64,000 bases of DNA from Draconibacterium orientale. GTDB taxonomy: Bacteria > Bacteroidota > Bacteroidia > Bacteroidales > Prolixibacteraceae. The notes under the pieces were generated by a model. That model was not told where the DNA came from, made no database searches, and was given only the letters and a program-made list of their open reading frames with translations. A program made the position numbers and the translations under genes. The DNA is taken from NCBI RefSeq assembly GCF_000626635.1, contig NZ_CP007451.1, positions 5,004,501 to 5,068,500 of the forward strand, given 5' to 3'. Of this stretch, positions 1-7,802 are shown one piece after another (position 1 is the stretch's first letter; every line of letters begins with the position of its first letter).

Positions 1-2
1 AG

Positions 3-239
3 GCCTATGGCATCTTAAAATTGGGTATTTTTGGGTCGGTGGCCAGAAAAGAACAGCATAAAAATAGCGACATTGACATCTATTACGAAGGCGCTGTTTT
101 AAGTTTACTACAAACAGCTGCACTAAAAGAAGAGCTTGAAAAATTACTTGAGACCAGTGTAGATATAGTCCGTTTTCGAAAATCGATGAACAAACTATTA
201 AAAAAAAGAATAGAAAAAGAAGGACTTTATGTGGGATAA
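3..239 (+). CDS. MntA-like nucleotidyltransferase antitoxin, 5' end cut by window edge
   Basis: The reading frame is open to the left edge, so the true start lies outside the window; the internal TTG at 21 is not a start. The visible part carries the minimal nucleotidyltransferase signature GSVARKEQHKNSDIDI, with the GS turn and the DxD metal-binding aspartates, followed by a helix and a lysine-rich C terminus. Proteins of this family (MNT, MntA) transfer AMP to a tyrosine of the partner HEPN toxin and silence it. The stop codon overlaps the start of the next gene by 11 bp, as is usual for mntA-hepT pairs. Family call is secure; antitoxin role is inferred from the pairing. Confidence 0.85.
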   Translation, partial: AYGILKLGIFGSVARKEQHKNSDIDIYYEGAVLSLLQTAALKEELEKLLETSVDIVRFRKSMNKLLKKRIEKEGLYVG

Positions 240-600
240 GGAACTGGTTAACGACCTCATAGAATTAATTATCGAGAATCTGGATACCGTAAAAGACAGA
301 ACCAAAGATATTTATTGCGCAGATGATTTTTCTTCAAACGAACAAGGGATGATTCTGCTTGACAGTACCTGTATGAAACTTGCCGCAATTGGGGAAAGCA
401 TAAAAAGTCTGGACAAAATATCGAACAAGCAATTACTATCTAACTACCCCGAAGTTCCCTGGAAACAAGTTATGGGAATGCGCGATATAATAGTACACCA
501 CTATTTTGATATTGATGCCGAAGTAATTCTAAAAACCATAAAGGAAGATGTTCCTTTTTTAATAAAAACACTCAGAAAAATCTATAAAGAATTAGAATAA
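229..600 (+). CDS. hepT: HepT-like HEPN toxin (DUF86 family)
   Basis: This 123-residue, all-helical protein belongs to the HEPN/HepT (DUF86) family. The RX4HXY ribonuclease motif is seen as R85-DIIV-H90-H-Y92; in characterised HepT proteins the arginine and histidine are needed for RNA cleavage and the tyrosine is the residue AMPylated by the antitoxin. The gene overlaps the upstream nucleotidyltransferase by 11 bp, implying translational coupling. Length is typical. A repeat module begins three bases after the stop. Toxin function is established for the family, not shown here. Confidence 0.88.
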   Translation: MWDKELVNDLIELIIENLDTVKDRTKDIYCADDFSSNEQGMILLDSTCMKLAAIGESIKSLDKISNKQLLSNYPEVPWKQVMGMRDIIVHHYFDIDAEVILKTIKEDVPFLIKTLRKIYKELE

Positions 601-602
601 TT

Positions 603-735
603 CCACCCCGCTGCCGCACCCCAAAAGTTTCGGGGCTTTCGAGTGATTTAGCCACATAGCCAACAATATTGCAATGCAACCAACAAACCTTCAAGCGTTT
701 ACAAAACCTTGAAGCGTTTAAAAGACACAACCAGC
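603..735 (+). repeat. Intergenic repeat module, copy 1
   Basis: Starts directly after the hepT stop with a CCCCGCTGCCGC block and a CCCC/GGGG hairpin, and ends in the family's hallmark stem AACCTTCAAG / CTTGAAG (A-G/C-T variant). The remainder of this gap to 1116 is AT-rich, low-complexity sequence in which I see no gene. Confidence 0.65.
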
Positions 736-1116
736 TCCGCAAAAAAACACAAAAGCAGGGTAAAAAAAGTAGATTTAAGTGTTTTCGAGAACAAAAATAA
801 ACCGGTGCAGCTGAGAAAATAAAAAACAGCGGTGATGACGAAAGTCCCCTGCAGCTGAAAAAATTATTTCCTGCTGAGGTGAAAAAATCATCAGCGCAGA
901 AGATTTTCTTTTGTTCTAGCAGAAAACCAAAAAAAAGTGAAAAATAAGCGTAGAAAAAGAGTTAAAACAAAGTTTAGATTATTATTGGGGGAAGATATGT
1001 TGTAAAGTATTGTTTAAAGTCTCGGAGTTTTGTAGCTTGCCCCTGTTTACTGGAAGTAAAACAACAAAGGCCCGGCAGGTGCTGGAACACGCTGCCGAAC
1101 CCGATGGGCTTAAGAA

Positions 1117-1497
1117 TTAGCTTGCAATGGTGTAGTCTAACATCCGCAATTTTTTCTTAAGCTCTTTTGTTGGGCGATACTGGATCTTTGCACCACGAAC
1201 CATCGTTACCGAAAGATCGTCAACACTATCCACGCCTTCGCTGCTAACAGCGGCACAAAAGCTTCCCAGTTCACCCAGGGCAACAATGTCGCCATTTAAC
1301 AACTGTTCAGGAATAATGTCCATAAGTGCAACCAAAACCCCGTGTACATCTGATCGCCTGAGCGAACAACGCTGAGATACCTTAGTAGCCAGGGCATCAA
1401 TTTCAACTCGCTCCTCATGAACTAAAGAAGCATAAAACTTAGGATCCTCTTCCGGAGCCTGTGGATTCCGCTTGGGAATCCCTTTCAATTTTGCCAT
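1117..1497 (-). CDS. HU-HIG-type DNA-binding protein
   Basis: This 126-residue basic protein matches the Bacteroidota HU family variant with an N-terminal extension (HU-HIG). The first 20 residues (KLKGIPKRNPQAPEEDPKFY) precede an HU fold: helix with DALATKVSQRCSLRRSD, helix with LMDIIPEQLLNGD, a GELGSF strand and a beta arm ending RGAKIQYRPTKELKK. Such proteins bind and bend DNA non-specifically. It is a single minus-strand gene between plus-strand toxin-antitoxin pairs, with its own promoter at 1585-1617. Family call is confident; a specific role is unknown. The neighbouring DnaA boxes make its position notable. Confidence 0.85.
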   Translation of the reverse strand: MAKLKGIPKRNPQAPEEDPKFYASLVHEERVEIDALATKVSQRCSLRRSDVHGVLVALMDIIPEQLLNGDIVALGELGSFCAAVSSEGVDSVDDLSVTMVRGAKIQYRPTKELKKKLRMLDYTIAS

Positions 1498-1584
1498 TTA
1501 ATTATAATTTAAATTAATACTAAGACCGGATAATGGCTAATCCAATCCGTTAATTATCACGTTATAAGCACTTGACTTACAATA

Positions 1585-1617
1585 CAAAAATACCCACAAT
1601 AAACAACTTTTAACAAT
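1585..1617 (-). promoter_or_regulatory. Bacteroidota-type promoter for the HU-like gene
   Basis: On the minus strand the -7 box TATTTTTG (1592-1585) fits TAnnTTTG and is preceded, after 21 nt, by ATTG (1617-1614) in the -33 position. It lies about 90 nt upstream of the HU-like start. Confidence 0.5.
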
Positions 1618-1652
1618 TATTTAACAAAATTCTATTAACGATAATGCGTGTT

Positions 1653-1776
1653 TTATTCACATCTTATAAAAAAACAACACGATTCCACAAATAGCCAAAC
1701 ACTTGTTATACAGGCATTACAAATCAAACTTTAACTAAAAACCAGCAGCTTATTCACAAGTAATAACTTATCCACA
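1653..1776. other. Cluster of three perfect DnaA boxes; candidate replication-origin or DnaA-regulated region
   Basis: Three exact TTATNCACA matches on the same strand occur at 1653-1661 (TTATTCACA), 1750-1758 (TTATTCACA) and 1768-1776 (TTATCCACA). A one-to-two-mismatch box (TTATACAGG) is at 1706. A very AT-rich stretch (about 1560-1740) adjoins them and could serve as an unwinding element. About two such 9-mers would be expected by chance in the whole window on both strands, so three in 124 bp is a real cluster. No dnaA or other classical origin marker is in the window, so origin identity is only a hypothesis. Confidence 0.45.
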
Positions 1777-1817
1777 ATTGACTGTGAGTCCTAAAACCCG
1801 CTGATGGCAAGGGTTTC

Positions 1818-1914
1818 CCTGCTTCCGCGCAAATCCTTTCACTTGTTGATAAAACAGGCCAGCATAGCTATAAGTCCCCGCTGCCGCGCGAATCCTTTCG
1901 CGTGGTGATAAAAC
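1818..1914 (+). repeat. Two GC-rich REP-like hairpins
   Basis: A degenerate copy (1818-1855) and a good copy (1876-1914) of the unit CCCCGCTNCCGCGCGAA-TCCT-TTCGCG-TGGTGATAAAAC. The stem is CGCGAA/TTCGCG. The same unit recurs at 2954, 2993, 3886, 9455 and 12426, and inverted at 10126. Confidence 0.7.
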
Positions 1915-1940
1915 AAGCCAGCATCTATAGTTCCTACAAC

Positions 1941-2120
1941 CTTTTCCAAAGTTCCAAACTTTGGAAAAGATAGATGAAACATTTATTAAGCAACCAATAA
2001 GGTTAATAAGCTTATGCCGGGGGGTAGAACAATGGCTACTAAGGTTATCGGACGAGGAAATAAGGTTTTACCGTAACACGATTAACCTTCAAGTGTTTTT
2101 TAAACCTTGAAGGTTTAACC
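1941..2120 (+). repeat. Intergenic repeat module, copy 2
   Basis: Begins with a perfect 13-bp stem CTTTTCCAAAGTT-cca-AACTTTGGAAAAG (1941-1969), continues through the AATAAGGTTAATAAGCTTAT and CTACTAAGGTTAT blocks, and closes with the 10-bp stem AACCTTCAAG/CTTGAAGGTT. Confidence 0.75.
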
Positions 2121-2193
2121 AATAAAAATTAAACCGGATATTCTAAAGCTGGAAGTTGTTTTATTTACATCCAAAAAACACTAATTTTGAAGT

Positions 2194-2481
2194 ATGCGAC
2201 TAAAACCGGAAATAAGGAAATTTATCAAAGAACAGGCAGCTAAGCTGTTTCCCGGATCAGAAGTTTATCTTTTTGGATCAAGGGTAAACAACCAGCTGAA
2301 AGGTGGTGATATTGATATTCTTCTACTTTCGGAAAAGAAAATTGATGCAAAAAAAATCCGAAACTTTCGGGTTTCATTCTATAAAACCTTTGGTTGGCAA
2401 AAACTGGATTTGGTTAATTTTACCAAAACTGAGGATTCCACTTTTAAACAGTTAATAGTAAACGATGCAAAGCTTATTTAA
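2194..2481 (+). CDS. MNT-type minimal nucleotidyltransferase (antitoxin of a HEPN pair)
   Basis: The 95-residue protein is a minimal nucleotidyltransferase: GSR at residues 28-30 and GDIDI at 38-42 form the catalytic GS-x(n)-DxD signature, and a third acidic position is available in KLDLVNF near residue 71. The ATG at 2194 is the first in frame. It is separated from the downstream HEPN gene by two bases. By analogy with MntA it would AMPylate and neutralise that toxin. The catalytic segment (GSRVNNQLKGGD) is diverged from the first pair in this window, so the two pairs are not a recent duplication. Confidence 0.85.
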   Translation: MRLKPEIRKFIKEQAAKLFPGSEVYLFGSRVNNQLKGGDIDILLLSEKKIDAKKIRNFRVSFYKTFGWQKLDLVNFTKTEDSTFKQLIVNDAKLI

Positions 2482-2483
2482 AA

Positions 2484-2939
2484 ATGACCAATAAAGAAAA
2501 GCTTACCATTCAGCTACTGAGAGAAGAACTGGATCTTCTGGATAAATCGGTTCGCACATTAAAATTGTCGGTTTCCAAATGCATGCAAATTGGGAGAAAA
2601 GAAGAATACAGCTTTGAAGAAATGGAAAGCTTTGATTCTCTCACATCGAAATTTGGACGTACCTCCGACCTTTATACTCAAAAAGTAATACGTACCATAT
2701 GGATCTTATTACACGAACCGTTTATCCCATTTATTGATTTACTGAACCAGTCTGAAAAAATGAAGCTCATAAACTCCGCAGATCAATTATTGGAAGTCCG
2801 CGACCTGAGAAATCAGATAACGCATGAATACATTCCTGAAGCCATCACCGGGCTGGTTCCTGAAGTCATAGAAAAATGTGATCATCTCCTGGCGAATATA
2901 AACACCACACTTGAATTTGTTAAGCAACGTAACTGGTAA
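2484..2939 (+). CDS. HEPN-domain toxin partner of MNT nucleotidyltransferase
   Basis: A 151-residue helical protein with the HEPN ribonuclease motif R109-NQIT-H114-E-Y116 (RX4HXY). It is longer than the 123-residue HepT at 229 and resembles the HI0074/HepT-like substrate-binding proteins that pair with minimal nucleotidyltransferases. It follows the nucleotidyltransferase with a 2-bp gap, so co-translation is likely. I infer a toxin role from motif and context. A double REP-like hairpin starts 15 nt after its stop. Confidence 0.82.
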   Translation: MTNKEKLTIQLLREELDLLDKSVRTLKLSVSKCMQIGRKEEYSFEEMESFDSLTSKFGRTSDLYTQKVIRTIWILLHEPFIPFIDLLNQSEKMKLINSADQLLEVRDLRNQITHEYIPEAITGLVPEVIEKCDHLLANINTTLEFVKQRNW

Positions 2940-2953
2940 GTCAAATCTATTTA

Positions 2954-3179
2954 CCCCGCTACCGCGCGAATCCTTTCGCGTGGTGATAAAACCCCCGCTA
3001 CCGCGCGAATCCTTTCGCGTGATGATAAAACAAGCTAGCAAACCTGCAGCCCAACAATAAGGTTAATAAGCTTATGTCGAGGGTAGAACAAAGGCTACTA
3101 AGGTTATCGGAGGAGGAAACAAGGCTTTACCGTAACACGAACAACCTTCAAGTGTTTTTTAAACCTTGAAGGTTTAAAT
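2954..3179 (+). repeat. Tandem REP-like hairpins plus repeat module, copy 3
   Basis: Two adjacent REP-like units (2954-2992, 2993-3031) are followed by the AATAAGGTTAATAAGCTTAT, CTAAGGTTATCGG and AAGGCTTTACCGTAACACGA blocks and the closing stem AACCTTCAAG/CTTGAAGGTT. The tail (to about 3260) contains CCCCCTTTAGGGG, matching tails of other copies. Minus-strand open frames over this segment are produced by the repeats and are not genes. Confidence 0.78.
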
Positions 3180-3396
3180 AAAAAAAGCCAGTTACACTAC
3201 GAAAACAAATACAGGTCATGTTCAGATCGTCCCCCTTTAGGGGTCAGGGGCAGGGGTAAAAGCTACTATGGTTTGAAAAAATGAATAAGCTGGATGGTAG
3301 CACAAACCCTGACGGTTTAAATCAACAGAACGGATCACAAATTGCAAGTATTTCAAATAAATATTTTTTTGTACCTTGTAGATTCAGATAAAAACA

Positions 3397-3618
3397 ATGG
3401 AAGCATTAACAATACATCCACAAAACAACGAACAACTGAAGGCTATAAAATCGGTTTTAAAAGCCATGAAAATACCATTCGAAAAAAGCCTCTACAATCC
3501 TGAGTTTCTAAAAAAAATACAGGAATCAGAAAAACATCAGGAAGATGCTGTTATCTTAAAATGCGAAGAAGATATCAGCAACTATTTAAAAAATCCTGAC
3601 ACTGATGTACAAGATTAA
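3397..3618 (+). CDS. Small antitoxin of a YoeB-type toxin-antitoxin pair
   Basis: The 73-residue acidic protein begins EALTIHPQNNEQLKAIKSVL, the strand-helix start typical of the short Bacteroidota antitoxins sometimes listed as DUF2683, followed by a MKIPFEKS segment and a charged C-terminal tail. It overlaps the downstream YoeB-like gene by 14 bp. I infer antitoxin function from size, layout and the partner; no DNA-binding fold is evident to me. An ATTG followed by a TATTTTTTTG box at 3341-3371 upstream could be its promoter, though the spacing is not exact. Confidence 0.75.
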   Translation: MEALTIHPQNNEQLKAIKSVLKAMKIPFEKSLYNPEFLKKIQESEKHQEDAVILKCEEDISNYLKNPDTDVQD

Positions 3619-3874
3619 AATTTTGCCACAAGCAGATAAAGAAATTCGAAGCTACCGGAAAGCAGGAAATAAAATTGCACTAAGGAAAATCCATACAATT
3701 TTAAAGGAATTACAACTAAATCCTACAAGCGGAATTGGTTGCCCGGAACAACTAAAACATGAACTTTCGGGTTATTGGAGCCGAAGAATAGACAAAAAGA
3801 ACAGGCTAATCTACCGCATTGAAGAGGAAGTGATTACGGTCGTCATCGTATCCGCACTTGGGCACTATAGCTAA
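3605..3874 (+). CDS. Txe/YoeB-family mRNA interferase toxin
   Basis: The 89-residue basic protein has the YoeB pattern: QLKHELSGYWSRRIDKKNRL with conserved arginines R60, R61 and R67, acid E48, and the C-terminal GHYS in which H87-Y88 correspond to the catalytic His-Tyr of YoeB. The family cleaves mRNA at the ribosomal A site. It overlaps its antitoxin by 14 bp. Length matches the family (84-90 residues), so it appears intact. A repeat module starts 12 nt after the stop. Confidence 0.88.
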   Translation: MYKIKILPQADKEIRSYRKAGNKIALRKIHTILKELQLNPTSGIGCPEQLKHELSGYWSRRIDKKNRLIYRIEEEVITVVIVSALGHYS

Positions 3875-3885
3875 TACCCTGAATT

Positions 3886-4072
3886 CCCCCGCTACCGCGC
3901 GAATCCTTTCGCGTGATGATAAAACAAGCTAGCAAAGCTGCAGCCCAACAATAAGGTTAATAAGCTTATGCCGGGTGGCACAACAATAGCTACTAAGGTT
4001 ATCGGAGGAGTAAATAAGTTTTACCGTAACACGAACAACCTTCAGGCGTTTCCAAAACCCTGAAGGTTTAAA
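3886..4072 (+). repeat. REP-like hairpin plus repeat module, copy 4
   Basis: REP-like unit at 3886-3924, then the AAGGTT blocks, then the closing stem in its G-C variant AACCTTCAGG/CCTGAAGGTT. Compared with copy 3, A-to-G on the left arm is matched by T-to-C on the right arm. The tail (to about 4270) contains CTCCGCCAGCTAGCGGATCAGG. No gene is seen between 3875 and 4328. Confidence 0.78.
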
Positions 4073-4328
4073 TGAAAAACGACAGTTGCACCCGAAGACC
4101 AAACAAAAAACAATTACAAATCACATTATAAAAGTCCTCCGCCAGCTAGCGGATCAGGGGGAAAACTCTGAAGAGTTTAAATCGTAAAAAGACAATTACC
4201 CCATAGACAAAACAAAAAACGAACATAGATCACCTTAAAAACGTTTCTCTTTAGGGATAAGAGGTAAAAATAAAACAACAACACCCAAAATTCATCGTAA
4301 GTTATATGGAATAAACAATTCTAAAGAG

Positions 4329-5482
4329 ATGAAAAAAGACGCCAAAATATACATCGCCGGACACAAAGGCCTAGTGGGCTCAGCCATCTGGAAAAATTTT
4401 AAAACAAAGGTTATACAAATCTTATAGGCCGAACGCTGGAAGAACTGGATTTGATGAACCAGCAGGCGGTAGCCGATTTTTTCGAACAGGAGAAACCGGA
4501 ATATGTGGTGCTGGCAGCAGCAAAAGTGGGTGGGATAATCGCCAATAGCACCTACCGCGGGCAATTCATTTACGAAAACCTGCAGATACAGAATAATGTC
4601 ATCCATCAGTCGTATGTGCATGGCGTAAAAAAACTGTTGTTTCTGGGATCAACCTGCATTTATCCCAAACAGACTCCCCAGCCCATGCCGGAGAATTGCC
4701 TGTTAACCGATACACTGGAATACACCAATGAGCCGTATGCCATTGCCAAAATTGCAGGCTTAAAAATGTGCGAGTCGTATAACCTGCAGTACGGTACCAA
4801 TTTTATCTCGGTGATGCCCACCAACCTGTACGGGCCTAACGATAATTTTAACCTGGAAACCTCGCATGTTTTACCGGCTATGGTACGTAAAATCCATTTA
4901 TCGAAATGCCTGGAAGACAACAACTGGGATGCTATCCGCGAAGACCTGAACCGTCGCCCGGTGGAAGGAGTTAAAGGCAAAGCCGATAAGGAAGACATCC
5001 TTAAAATCCTGGCTAAATACGGTATTAAAGCGGAACAAGCAGATAGTGAAATCACACCATCACATACTCCCACAGTCTCACAGTCTCAGTGCTCAATATC
5101 TCACTGTCTCACAGTCTCTCTCAACCTCTGGGGAACCGGCAAACCGATGCGCGAATTCCTGTGGTCGGAAGACATGGCCGATGCCTGTGTGTTTTTAATG
5201 GAGAACCGGAATTTTGAGGATGTAAAGGCCGAATGTGATGGAGAGGTGATCAATACCCATATCAATATTGGAACCGGCAAGGAAATTTCGATCAGACAGC
5301 TTTCCGAGGTTATTCAGAAGGAAATTGGTTTTCAGGGAACCATTCGGTTTGATAGTACAAAACCCGATGGCACCATGCGCAAACTAACCGATCCATCGAA
5401 GTTACACCGCCTGGGCTGGAAACACAATATCGAACTGGAAGAAGGCATAAAATTAATGTACCAACATTATTTAAAAGCATAA
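4329..5482 (+). pseudogene. fcl: GDP-L-fucose synthase, frameshifted near the 5' end and carrying an in-frame low-complexity insert
   Basis: GDP-L-fucose synthase (GDP-4-keto-6-deoxymannose epimerase/reductase) makes GDP-L-fucose for surface glycans. From the ATG at 4329 the Rossmann start IYIAGHKGLVGSAIW is seen, then a stop at 4425; the rest continues in another frame from about 4406. Adding one A to the run at 4406-4408 restores K-G-Y-T-N-L-I-G-R-T and a full-length protein. The YAIAK catalytic motif (SDR YxxxK) and the MREFLWSEDMADA segment are intact. Between the Bacteroidota-specific insert and LWGTGKPM lies a Ser/Thr/Gln-rich stretch encoded by 5052-5125. No gmd is nearby. Either a pseudogene or a base-call error. 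Confidence 0.85.
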
Positions 5483-5502
5483 CAAAAATTATTCCCTTGT
5501 CA

Positions 5503-6041
5503 CCTTTTCCAACGATTGGAACTTTGGAAAAGTTCGATGAAGCAACAATAAGCTTAATAAGGTTATACTGTATTTACAACAATGGCTACTAAGGTTGTCT
5601 GAGAAATAAATAAGGTTTTATTCCCGTAACACGAATAACCTTCAGGCGTTTCCCAAACCCTGAAAGTTTAAATCACAAAAAGCAGTTAGTCCCTAAGAAA
5701 AACCAAAAAAACGAATACAGATCACGTTTAGAACGTTCTCCGTCAACTGACAGATCAGGGGTAAAAACAAACAAATGCTAAGGTTATCCGACTAGGAAAT
5801 AAGATTTTACCATAGCACCAACAACCTTCAGGCGTTTCCCAAACCCTGAAGGTTTGAAAGAAAAGCCAGTTACACCCCAAGAAAAAACAAAAAACGAATA
5901 CAAATCACGTTTAGAACGCTCTCCGCCAGCTGGCGGATCAGGGGTAAAAACAAACAGATGCAAAAGTTATCCGACTAGGTAATAAGGTTTTATCAGAAAC
6001 ACAAATAACCTTCAAGTGTTTTTTAAACCTTGAAGGTTTAA
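5503..6041 (+). repeat. Array of three repeat-module copies (copies 5-7)
   Basis: Copy 5 (5503-5671) includes the CTTTTCC...GGAAAAG stem and all AAGGTT blocks. Copies 6 (5776-5856) and 7 (5959-6041) start at GCTAAGGTTATCCGAC or its variant. Copies 5 and 6 use the CAGG/CCTG stem, copy 7 the CAAG/CTTG stem. Between copies lie tails with CTCCGTCAACTGACAGATCAGG and CTCCGCCAGCTGGCGGATCAGG. The gap 5483-6226 holds no gene. Confidence 0.75.
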
Positions 6042-6201
6042 TCATAAAAAAATTAATTAACAGAAATTCCTTCTTCAGCGTCGGGAGTGCAAATAGTCAA
6101 ACAACGAAATCAGTTCAACGCTGGCTCCCCACAAAAAAGTCAGAAGTAAAAAATAACGGATTATCGTTAAACGTCAAAAAAACACTTCATACAAAAACAC
6201 G

Positions 6202-6209
6202 TATATTTG
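6202..6209 (+). promoter_or_regulatory. Possible -7 promoter element for toxin-antitoxin pair
   Basis: TATATTTG fits the Bacteroidota TAnnTTTG box, 18 nt before the antitoxin ATG. An identical box in a similar position precedes the next antitoxin (7261-7268). No clear -33 TTG is visible. Confidence 0.35.
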
Positions 6210-6226
6210 TATTAAACAGCACATTG

Positions 6227-6448
6227 ATGAAAACAATAATACTTAGAGGTGAATCTGAATCTGATGCAAAATTGATTCTCGAGTTGGCAAAGAAACTAAA
6301 CTTCAGTGCGAAAAAAATAAGTGATAAAGAAGCAGAAGAAATAGGCCTGTTTTATTCCGTAAAAGAAGGACTGCAGTCCGGTCTGTTAGCAGAGGAAGAA
6401 AAAGCAAATTTTCTGTCATCACTCGATACTCAAAAAGATGAAGATTGA
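6227..6448 (+). CDS. Small antitoxin of a RelE-type pair
   Basis: A 73-residue acidic protein starting MKTIILRGESESDAKLILELAKKLN, the beta-helix beginning shared with the antitoxins at 3397 and 7287. I chose ATG 6227 over the TTG one codon upstream. It overlaps the RelE-like gene by 11 bp. Antitoxin function is inferred from size, charge and layout; the family is poorly characterised. Confidence 0.75.
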   Translation: MKTIILRGESESDAKLILELAKKLNFSAKKISDKEAEEIGLFYSVKEGLQSGLLAEEEKANFLSSLDTQKDED

Positions 6449-6704
6449 GTTCACAAAGAAGTTTCAAAAACAAGTTGTTAAGTCAGCAGACAGGGCAACC
6501 AAAAAGAAACTGCTCGATATCATTCAGCAAACACAGCAAGCCAATTCGTTAAACAATATTCGAAAATTAAAAAAACTTAAAGGCTACAATAACACTTATA
6601 GAATACGCTTGGGTGACTACAGAATTGGTATATATATTCAGAAAGACACAGTTATTTTTGCTGCTTTTGATCACCGATCCGATATTTATAAATATTTTCC
6701 ATAA
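6438..6704 (+). CDS. RelE/ParE-superfamily toxin
   Basis: The 88-residue basic protein has the RelE fold order: KIEFTKKFQKQVVKSADRATKKKL helix, NIRKLKKLKGYNNTYRIRLGDYRIGIYIQ strands and an AAFDHRSDIYKYFP end. The KKLKG-x-YRIRxGxYRI core is typical of Bacteroidota RelE-like ribonuclease toxins. The start overlaps the antitoxin by 11 bp. Intact by length; the broken toxin at 7507 is a close relative and shows what this one would look like when frameshifted. Confidence 0.83.
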   Translation: MKIEFTKKFQKQVVKSADRATKKKLLDIIQQTQQANSLNNIRKLKKLKGYNNTYRIRLGDYRIGIYIQKDTVIFAAFDHRSDIYKYFP

Positions 6705-6737
6705 ACTGCAAGACCACCATTACCCATTGCTTTACAC

Positions 6738-6854
6738 AACAAATAAGCTTATTGCAGCGCTTACCGCTTCCTGCTACTAAGGTTGTCTGAGAAATAGATA
6801 AGGTTTTACCGAAGCCGTAACAACCTTCAGGCGTTTTCAACCCCCTGAAGGTTG
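6738..6854 (+). repeat. Repeat module, copy 8
   Basis: Contains AATAAGCTTATTGC, CTACTAAGGTTGTCTGAG, ATAAGGTTTTACC and the closing stem ACCTTCAGG/CCTGAAGGT. It starts 34 nt after the RelE stop. Confidence 0.7.
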
Positions 6855-6960
6855 GAAAGAAAAGCCAGTTACACTACGAAAACAAATACGGATCACGTTA
6901 AGAACGTCCTCCTTTAGGAGTCAGAGGTAGTCAGACATGATAAAACCAATCTTCAACACT

Positions 6961-7130
6961 GGCTCACCTCGAGAGGGGAGCTCCCGACAGGGTGAGGGGT
7001 AAAGAAAAAACAAACACATTCAACCACCTCACCAACATGCGTTGGTCCCCTCCTAAAGAATAAAATCTTCCGCTTTGTTTCCCCAATTGGGGGAAATGTC
7101 TGCGTAAGGAATGTGGGGGGATGTCAAAGG
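6961..7130. repeat. CTCC/GGAG dyad element
   Basis: A second intergenic family: GAGGGGAGCTCCCGACAGGG, ACCACCTCACCAACATGCG and GTTGGTCCCCTCC blocks. The same words occur at 12471-12657 and 14695-14745. The element contains short dyads (CCCCAATTGGGG near 7081). No gene is seen between 6705 and 7286. Confidence 0.5.
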
Positions 7131-7286
7131 GGGGTCAGAGGCGGAAAATTTACCTACCCGGTAACAATTAGTTGAATCGGTGTAATTTATGGACATTAAA
7201 TAATTACACAACAGCATTTTTCAAACAAGTAAAAAAGAAACCCATTCTGTTTTAATAACGTATATTTGAACCAAACAATACACAAA

Positions 7287-7517
7287 ATGGAAACCATCAT
7301 TATACAAACAAAAGATAAAGCCGAACTCAAATTTTATATAGAACTGGCTGAACGTTTGGGAACAAAATTTACAACACTCGAAGATTTTCAGGATGAACAA
7401 TTACTCAGCCGAATGTTGGAGAATCTAAATACACCACTTGTTGAGAAAGAAAATATTATTGATCAACTTCACAACATTTTAAACGAAGGCCAGGCTCCTT
7501 ATACTAATGAAGATTAG
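7287..7517 (+). CDS. Small antitoxin of a RelE-type pair (toxin partner broken)
   Basis: From the ATG at 7287 this encodes a 76-residue acidic protein, METIIIQTKDKAELKFYIEL, of the same kind as the antitoxins at 3397 and 6227. A TTG at 7266 would extend it but overlaps the TATATTTG -7 box at 7261-7268, so ATG 7287 is preferred. It overlaps the downstream toxin frame by 11 bp. If the toxin is truly dead, this is an orphan antitoxin. Confidence 0.75.
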   Translation: METIIIQTKDKAELKFYIELAERLGTKFTTLEDFQDEQLLSRMLENLNTPLVEKENIIDQLHNILNEGQAPYTNED

Positions 7518-7774
7518 ATTTTTGCATGGATTTGAAAACGATCTCAGGAAAGTCAGTGATAAAAAGCTTGCTCAAGTGATTTTGCAAAGCATTACTGTTT
7601 TCGAGTCTGCAAAATCACTAAAAAAAAAATTCCGGTGTTAAAAAATTAAAAGGTCATCCGAACGCATTTCGCTACCGAAAAGGAAAGTATCGCATAGGGT
7701 TCTTTTTTGAAGATGACACGGTAATATTTGCAGCTTTTGCACCAAGAGGAAAAATTTACAAAAAATTCCCATAA
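7507..7774 (+). pseudogene. RelE-like toxin, frameshifted in a run of ten A
   Basis: The ATG at 7507 opens MKIRFLHGFENDLRKVSDKK and continues to ESAKSLKKK, then hits a stop (7639-7641) because the A run at 7620-7629 has ten bases. With eleven (or eight) A the frame joins IPGVKKLKGHPNAFRYRKGK, the typical RelE core, and ends AAFAPRGKIYKKFP at 7774. The reconstructed protein is about 88 residues, like the intact toxin at 6438. The A run could be a slippage site, a real inactivation or a base-call error. Confidence 0.8.
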
Positions 7775-7793
7775 TCTCCCTCCGCTGGCGCAC

Positions 7794-7802
7794 ATTTGTA
7801 AT
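7794..7802 (+). repeat. Left target-site duplication of the IS4-family element
   Basis: ATTTGTAAT, repeated exactly at 9180-9188 on the far side of the element. Confidence 0.8.

Noticed and set aside
2787-3041. A minus-strand 84-residue open frame with repeated TRKDSRGSG
   Set aside because: It reads through the tandem REP-like hairpins and the antisense of the HEPN gene; the repeated peptide comes from the DNA repeat.
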